Shown piece by piece: positions 54,701 through 63,700 of a stretch of DNA of 64,000 bases; the first letter of the stretch is position 1, and each line of letters opens with the position of its first letter. The notes beneath the pieces were generated by a model. The model saw only the letters and a list, made by a program, of their open reading frames with translations, searched no databases and had not been told where the DNA came from. The DNA comes from Ctena decussata (Eukaryota; Mollusca; Bivalvia; Lucinida; Lucinidae). The stretch is taken from NCBI GenBank assembly GCA_963989385.1, contig OZ022501.1:93666979-93730978 (forward strand). The letters run 5' to 3'. A program made the translations under genes and the position numbers.

Positions 54701-57700
54701 ATTTCACAGCAACCATTCAAGTTTGAATGTTCATATTAATTTTGGTATACAGACTGATAAAGACTTATGTCTTGCATGTATTTATTATTTTTTCTTTCTG
54801 TCAATGTGAAATCATTTTATTCCATATTACATAGAAAGGGATTTATGTTGAATATTGATATTTGGTATACATGGTGACAATGAGTTCTCTCTCTATGCAT
54901 TTTGTAACGAAAATAACACCATTTGATTTAAGCAGTTAAGCGGGGGTATAGTCGGATTCTCCGACAGTTCTAGTTTCTTCAATCATTATTTGTGTAAGTT
55001 GCATGAGAAAGCATTGATATAAATAATTTGAAGATACAGGGATACTCATTTCTGATTTCGGTTAGCTTTTTGCTGTTCAAGCAAAGCACAAATTTTAATT
55101 ACAGGATCTTCAGTATGGCAGAAATAACTCAATGAGACAGTATGCGAAGTGTATAGAGATCTGTGAATTTAAAATTAGGGCTGTTATTAATTTTCAGAGC
55201 TTTAATCAAAATTGAGAAAATTGTTAAACTGTCTCATTTTGTTTTCAGTTGTGTGGGCTCAAGGTATGCATCACCAGTAGGCTCAGTACGGATTGACTTT
55301 GAAACATTGCCAAATGATCACTTAGTAGCTCGGGAGTTGCCACCTGGAGTGACAGACACAGACATACAGATGGTCAGATTAAATGACACCCTGGTAAATA
55401 CGTTATTTCTTTGATAATAATAAGGTTTTCCCTTCCAAAACAATCCAAAAGTCTAGATCCCTTTAGAACTTTGGAATTGTTTTAGAAGGGTAAACATCAT
55501 CTCCCACCAGAATTACATTGGACTGATTTATATATAAGGAATAAATGTTATTTTTTAACGTTTACTGAAGTATAAACTACATCGGGTCACGAGCAAAGTA
55601 AGTGAACCCTGAAGGGGTTTACGTTAACTTTGCTCGTGACCCGATGTAGTTTATACTTCAGTAAAAGTTTACAAAATAACATTCATTCCATATATTTATA
55701 TTATTAAACAATGCTTTTGATCAATAAAAAGATAAACAAAAATAAGAAATGCATATATAAGAATCGTTTTAAAAACATTATCGGCCGAATCTTGCAATAG
55801 TTTGGAACAGCCGCATTGTCACTGCCGACCAGTAAATTCCACCTCCTGCTGTAGATTTCTCGTGCAAGTAGGCTTAGCAAGCTGTCACTCAATGTTTACT
55901 AGCTATTCAAGTGCATGACATGTTGAAGATTTCACGTGCTAGTTCGTGAGATGGGCTGTCACTCTGAAGCACGTGGCACAATGAAATTACTGACTTTTAA
56001 ACAACTCACTTAATTTGGACAACAGAGAGCGCTGCACTGATAATGTAAATATATTTTGATAATTCTAGGGAGGGGAAAACCTCATTTTATAGCCAAATAT
56101 ATACACTGGATTAGCCCCTATTGCGCCAAAAAGCAGATGACGAAATTTATGTCTGCAGAATTTCAAAAAATGTATCATCCAAGCGATATCATATTCAGAA
56201 TTAGAAACACTAGAGGGCAAACAGTGTAGATTCAGATGAGGTGGCTCATTATGACCCACCTCATCTGGATCTACACTGTTTGCCAATTCAACAATTTTAA
56301 TTTTTGGCGCTTTAAGGGTTAATCTTATTTCAAGGGCAAATAATATTAAATTTTACCATGGGAGTATTAAACATTTGTTGTGGCTAAGGCTGGTGTACAG
56401 CCCAATGTTCATTGGTTTTTAATGTCAATTTAGGGCCACAACAAACATTAAACAATTAAAAAGGAGTGGTTTAATGGTATCCCCTGATTCTCAGTCCATT
56501 CACAACTACTACTAGAGTGTTAATGCTTGACTAGAGGAGGTTAAGAAAATCAGCCTTTGGAAAGTCAGACTCTACAGAAGAGCATGGGTAGCCCCAATGT
56601 TAGAAGAGATTCATATATCATTTTATGCTGCAGTGGCTTTTTCTTGAAATGGGAAATAGGATGCACATCTTGCAATGTAGAGTTCTCAGTCTTAGCAGTG
56701 TTTCTTTACATGTTGAGTTGTACATTGTACATTTTTTGCCATTTATGAGGAAACTTCTGAGAGTTTCTGGTCGCTTATGTGGGCAACCAAGCCTTCCAAA
56801 ATGGTGTCTGACCTTAAAGGAAAGAATTTATTTATAAGGGAGCACAAAAATTCCTCCTTTAAAGAGTTTACTCCCATTAGAAGGGAAGCAAAAGTGAAGA
56901 TGGCAGGCAGGTCGCTTCCCCGGTAGATGTACCCATTACTTTTGAATAAATTATCATTGTGAAAAAATTTATTGCAGAACTTAATTGTGTTACTGGGAAC
57001 AACGCGTGCCTCAGGTCCTCACAAAATGGTAGTTCATTACTATCTGCCATACGATGTAGGAAAGGAGATGCCAGTGACTGTACATGCTAATGGCCAAGAA
57101 TACAAGGGTAGGTGGCTTTACTACTTTAAAAATTCTGAAAAATTGGGACACCTAAAATAATTGACATAATTGCCCATAAAATGAAATAATTTGGAATTAC
57201 AGTGCATTAATGCATACAAAAGAGGCAGATGAATTTCTAAATAATGTAGACTCTGATCAGACTGCTCCTTTTGGAGCAGTCTGATCTTAGTCTGCAGTGT
57301 TTGCTTGGACCTGCCTGTCCTTTTCATACAACATGCCCACATAGAACAGATGTGAAGATATTTCTTGACAGATGACATTGAGTCAGTATATCTGGCAGTT
57401 TCAGTCAATTGTCTATGAAAATGTAAGATATCCTTAAGCATAGGCTCGTGGTGGCAGATCAGTAAAACGTAAAACATTTTAAGTCAGTGGACACATTACG
57501 GTGGAATTTTGCCAATTTTGTCTTGCCCGGGATAAGCAGAAGAGAGATATAGATATATATACTTTAATGGTGCTGTAAGCGGTGGTGGCTTGCACTTTAC
57601 ATTTAGCTCTGTTTTGTGACTATGCACATACAAGTGAGGCACCAGATTCCATAGGTTTTTAGTCAGTTGGGAAAAAACTTCTGTTACATTTTGTAGGCTT

Positions 57701-60700
57701 CAAACTGAAACCCTTCGAAAAAGGGTCTACTCCTAAAGGAAAATATTTGCTCATAGAGGAGAACTGCTTCCCTGAAAGTGTACCCATTCACCATAACACT
57801 CAATTTGGCTTATCTTGAGTAATATACTGTCAGCTGGTATTATCTCTAAATCAAAGGTCATCTTAAAACTACTGATATCTCAAAGTAAATTTTCTGGAAC
57901 TCATCTCAAACAACTTATATCCCATAGTAAATTTTCTGGTTCCAGAAAATTTACTATGAGATACCAGTAATTTGAGATATACACATAATTATAATAATAA
58001 CTTGATCTGGTGTACTGTATCACGTCGAGTGGATGAGCTCATACCATCGGATCACCCGAGATGCTTGCGTAGAGGGTGATCCGATGGTATGAGCTCATCC
58101 ACGAGACGTGATACAGTGCGCCAGATCAAGTTACTGTTATAATAATTTGTTTATTATATACCTTAGGGTACAGTCAACTATTCATACTTGCCAGCGATAA
58201 TGCATCGACCCGGATTCGAACCTGCGTGGCAGAGGTATATAGCTAGTCGTAAGACAAACGTTACGGACTGAGCAATCGTTGCGCGCCCTTTGACGTGTTT
58301 GTTAAGGTTATGTCACTAGTACCGTTTCTCTGGTTCTCGTTTCGACAATTCACGTTAACAAATGACGCGCCTGAAGCTGGAACTCAGAAATAGCCTCGTT
58401 TTAAAGGATAGTGATACGGATTCAGAAAACGTCAGTTTGATACGGCTGTCTGTATAAGATGGCCAGAAAACAGGCAGTTCAAAGGGTGTATCATTGATAG
58501 GTTTATAATAAAACAGGATATGAGATATAAAGAAAAATAAGAAATGTGTCTAAACTATATTATTTGATATGAGGGTACTTCGAGATATCAGTGCTTGAGA
58601 TAATGAGAGTCAACTGTACATGTACTTCCAGGTACCTTCAGCCCACAGTACTGCCCCAGCACCAAGGGATGTAGAGCAGTAATCAACATCAATGGTCAGT
58701 CCTCACTGAACCTGATTGATCCTAATGTCAAGATAGTGTTTAACAATAGCAAAGGACAAGAAATCTGGCTGGTAAGCAGAAGTTTAAATATGTTTGTTTT
58801 TGCTTTTTGTTTTAAGGCTGGCAATTTAGAATATATTGTGGCTACTGGGTTTGGGATAGTGGGTCCTGTTGTTTAACATTTAGGTGTAAGAAAGTGGACT
58901 CAAGATCTCTGAATTGGTTGGAGCCTGGGTCAGGTCATATGTTACAGTCAAGTTCTGCCAGTGGGAGATCATATGTTTTTTCTGTGGGAGTTCTGTCCCT
59001 TACCTTTGATAAACGGTTTCCTTAATGCAAGTGAAATATTCTTGAAAAGATTGGAAATCCTAAAGCAAAAACAGAAAGTAAGCTATTCATGATGGAGAAG
59101 CCAAATCTAATGGAGGAAATGCGGACCCTCTTCAAGCAATTAGGGGAGAGTCGGGTAACTTCGGACAGCGGGTAAATTCTGACAGTGACATTTTTCCTTT
59201 ATATGTCAGTTGTCTGGAATTAAAACAAAACAATAACTGGCCAAACAGTGAAAATCCTGATGAGACGGCTCATTATGAGCCGTCTCATCTGGATTTTCAC
59301 TGTTTGCAATGGTATGTCCGAATATACCCGCCTGTCCGAAGTTACCCGACTCTCCCCTATGCTTTCTTCCATGCCGGTTCATATTGAGTGAGGGGTAAAT
59401 GGTCATAATTAATAATTTAGAGATTGCTGGTTTGATTTTGGCCAAAAAGTTAATTATGTTAGCCTCACTATCATCCCCTTTGTTCCACCATGCTGCAGAT
59501 AAGTCAGGGTAACAGGGATAATTTTGGGAGAACTTGAGCGGCTGTTTTGTAGTGGATAACACTCCGGACTAACAATCAGGGGTCACAAGATCGATTCCCG
59601 CTTCTCCGGTCTTTCGGATGAGACTTTAAACCGAGGTCCCGTCTCCATATGACCTCGTTGTTGGTGGGATGTTAAACACGAGTTCACTCACTCTCAATAA
59701 AAACATGTTGTGACCACTCATTAGAATCATCTTGTTGAGATGGTTCTAATGAGGGATCATAACATGTTTTCATTGAGAAATATAAAAAATTGTCATTGAC
59801 TCTTTAAAAAACCTCACATTATCTGGAGCTTTGGGGTGTCAAAATTTGTGGTTTGGTAAGCAGGAACTAAAATTATCACAAAAATTAATAAAACCAACCC
59901 TTATCTAGATCTTTGTCATGTGTTATAAACCCTCCTTATTTCCATTCCAGGATTACCTATTACTAGTACCAGCCAGCCAGTACAGTCCTCAGGATATCAA
60001 CATACTGCCTATTGATAACTCTCTCAGTTTCATTGAAGAGTGTGTTGATGATGGATTCAAAATCATGTAAGTCTAGCACTACATACAGGCCCGGATCCAG
60101 ACCATCACGTACTGGTGGGGCTCTGGATAACTGGTGGGGCTGGGAGGTGCCGAAATGTATGTGTGTGGGGGAGGGGGCTTGAAAATATGACATATTTAGT
60201 GTTCAATTTCAAGAGAATTTTTATAAAAAAAGATTTCCTTGAAATATATGTTGTGACATCTCATTAGAATCGCCTCCCCGAGGCGATTCTAATGAGATAT
60301 CGCAACATATATTTTGAATATTTTGATCTAACCACATTAGATATTTTTTCTCAAACTGTCATCAGATACTTCTTTTTATCTGGAGGACTACATATTATAC
60401 ATAACACAGAGGCCAAATGGCGGGGCTGCAGCCCCAAAGCCCACCCCCTGGATCCAGGGCTGACATAGTAACTTAACTAGCTGCCTAGTTTTTAGTGTCA
60501 TGGAGGTAATAAATTTAGTCAGCATTGTTCAGTTTCCGTAATAATTGTACGGTCATAGTAGTACTTTTTCCCAAAAATCTTGACTCCAGAAATTATTGAT
60601 ACACCTAAGTGTTAGATGTTAAGGTACAGTGTACATGAATATTCCTGTAGTATTTTGTTTAATGTGACCGTCATGTTATATACTGGCAAAATATCATTAC

Positions 60701-63700
60701 ATGTTTTTAGCTCGCCTGAACGAAAGTTCAGGAAGGGCGTCAGCATCAGCGTCCGCGTCGGCGTCCGGATTGGATGTTTTGGTTAAATTTTTTTAAAGAC
60801 CTATATCTCCTAAATCCATTGATGGATTCTTTTGATAATTGCACTGTAGTTACATATCGGTCCAAAGTTTAACAGGGTACCACCCCCACCCCACTCAGTG
60901 ACCTTGATGTCAAGGTCATGGACTTAGAAAATTGGGAGTTTTTTGGACTGGATGTTTTGGTTAAAGTTTTTTAAAGCTCTATATCTTCTTAACCCATGGA
61001 TGGATTCCTTTGATACTTGCACTGTAGTTAGATACTGGTCTAAAGTTTTCCAAGATATTACCCCCACCCCCCTCAGTGACCTTGATGTCAAGGTCATGGA
61101 CTTAGAAAATTGTCTTTTTATTGATTGATTGTTTTGGTTAAAGTTTTTTAAAGACCCATATCCCCTGAACCCGTGAATGAATTCTTTTGATATTTGCACT
61201 GTAGTTAGATATTAGTTTAAAGTTTTACAGAGTACTACCCCAACCCTGCTCAGTGACCTTGATGTCAAGGTCAGGGACTTAAGAAATTTTTGTCTTTATT
61301 AAAACTTTAAAGACCCATATCTCCTGAACCCATGAATGAATTCTTTTGATATTTGCACTGTAGTTAGATATTAGTTCAAAGTTTTACGGAGTACTACCCC
61401 AACCCTGCCCAGTGACCTTGATGTCAAGGTCATGGACTTAGGAAATTTTTGTCTCTATTAAAGTTTTCTAAGTGCATACTGATTCATAATGCTTGGCAGA
61501 GATATAGTTTACACTGGAACTGATGTTAGACACTTTTTTGAGTTCTTACAAAATACTATATACTTACCCCATTGGATGACCTTTTAAGGTAGGTTCCTGT
61601 TGTTTGGAAATGATCATAATTTTAATGATTTTTTTCCAAGTTGTCGGAAAACACTTATAACAAGGGAGTGAATAAGTTCCACTAAAAGGTGTAAAGCCAA
61701 AAATTTTAGAAAAGTTGTTTTGTAAGGGATTTCCTAACTCTGTTTTGCACACCAGTTAGCTCTATTTTTAGCTCGTGCCAAAATTAGATAACACAGCTGA
61801 CGTCATGCTGCGTTGCATTTTGGGATAGTTGTAACTCGTCCGCCATACCGGGATCTCTAGGAGAGCTCACGGCAAGAGAAAACTGACCTTTGGAGAATGA
61901 CCCCAGAAACCGCGCACTTATAGACATATAACAAAGTTATTTTTAGAACCGGAATTCCCATGAAAGAAAATAAACCAGAGGAAAAACGACAATTTTCAAC
62001 AACATCCGACAGTTTTCTCGGTAGCAACGGATTCTGAAAAATAAGAGTATTCAATACTACGCAGAAAAGGAAATTATTATTTTGTGAACATAACTGATAT
62101 CCCTAGTACAGGAACCTACCTTTAAGTCAAAGTCATCGACTTAGAATTTTGTCTTAAAGATTTTGGTTAAAGTTTTATATTTATGAAGACATAATTTCAC
62201 AGTGCCACAATGGACTCAGTTGATACTAATACTTGGACTGATGTTAGATAATGGTTCAGGGTTTTGATACATCCTGCCCCCCCCTCCCCCTACCCCCTAC
62301 CTAAGGTTCTTTGATCTTAAGCTCATGGACTTTGAAATTTCATGTGGATTTTTTTTAACTTTAATTTTATTTTAACACTTATTTCTGAGATAGGTTTTGT
62401 TTATAAACGTGTAGTCATTATGGACATGCTTGCCTGAAGTTTTATGCATAGCACTCCACACCACCATAGTGACTGTGTGATGGGCAAGCACCAATTCAGG
62501 CGAGCTATGCTGTCGGGGGACAGCTCTTGTTTAAACACTTAGCTACAACATGTAACCTTACTCCACCATTCAAGACAGTCGGTTAAATTTAAGGCTACTT
62601 TCTGTGCCTATAAATTCCTTTGAATTCGTCATCAGATGAACAGAATCTTAAACTCATGGTCACTTGCAATCAGATTTATGAAACTTGCCAAAGAATAGAC
62701 TTCATATACAGTGACTTGTTATATTTCACTACAGTCAATCTACATGTATATGGATTATGCAAACCTATTTTATCAGCACACCTATGTCAGAGTTCTGTGA
62801 GGACAGCTTATTCACCCTGACTACTGAATTCAACAATGGAGCCCTGGAGTGTGAATGTGACATTGATGGGTCTCTCAGCTTCAATTGTGACCAAAATGGG
62901 GGTCAGTGTCAGTGCAGGCCTAATGTGATTGGACGAACTTGCTCTGCCTGTAGAGTTGGATATTACGGTTTTCCACGTTGTCAACGTAAGTTTAGTTTTA
63001 TCTTTATGTAATAAGATATCACAAAAACAAAATATATCCACGGGAAGTTCTTCCAGTTTGAGTTGAATAGCAAAAAAACATGATAAATAGTGTTGCCAGA
63101 CGTCATGTGCTTAGACTAGGCTGTGCACATGTGTAGTTAGGGCAGATCACACCCACTGGTCTTTGAACTATACACGTTTTGACCAACCTGAACATGAGCA
63201 CAGGCTGATATGAGTAACCACAGTTCACATTACATCTAATTCTAGTAACGGCCTTCCACAAATGCTAAAAAATCCTCATCTCATGTACCATACAATATTA
63301 CCAGAATATTTATAATATTTTATGCTGTTTTAAACATAAAAGCATAGAAAATTTTCAGTAAACAGCAGGTTCTTTTACATTGGAGCAGCATTATGAGAAC
63401 ACCAATCATCAGACATAATGTGAATTGTGGTTACTCATACCAGCCTGTGCAAAAAATGAGAAAAAGTAAAATTACAAGAGAGATAGGGGCAGAAAGAAAA
63501 GCAAGTTGAGTACATAAAAAATACATTTTATTGGGTTTATGCTTTTCATTAGCTAACTTTCTTTACGGCCTGTTGTTGCCTTGCATACTTGCTGTTAAAT
63601 TTGTTCATGTTTTTCAGCCTGTAACTGTCCATTTGGCTTGTGCCACCAGCTGACTGGTGACTGTATATGTCCACCACGTGTAACAGGAGATAGATGTGAT

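Noticed and set aside
57121..57477. 118-codon antisense open frame in intron 25
   Set aside because: Spans a hairpin-B MITE and has no recognisable domain.
59206..59562. 118-codon antisense open frame in intron 26
   Set aside because: Spans a family-C MITE and part of a SINE; it includes repeat-derived peptide ([12 protein letters not shown]) that recurs at other hairpin-B copies.
62777..62790. Alternative acceptor for exon 28 at the AG ending 62790
   Set aside because: Using it puts a stop codon in frame three codons later; the upstream acceptor keeps the frame open.
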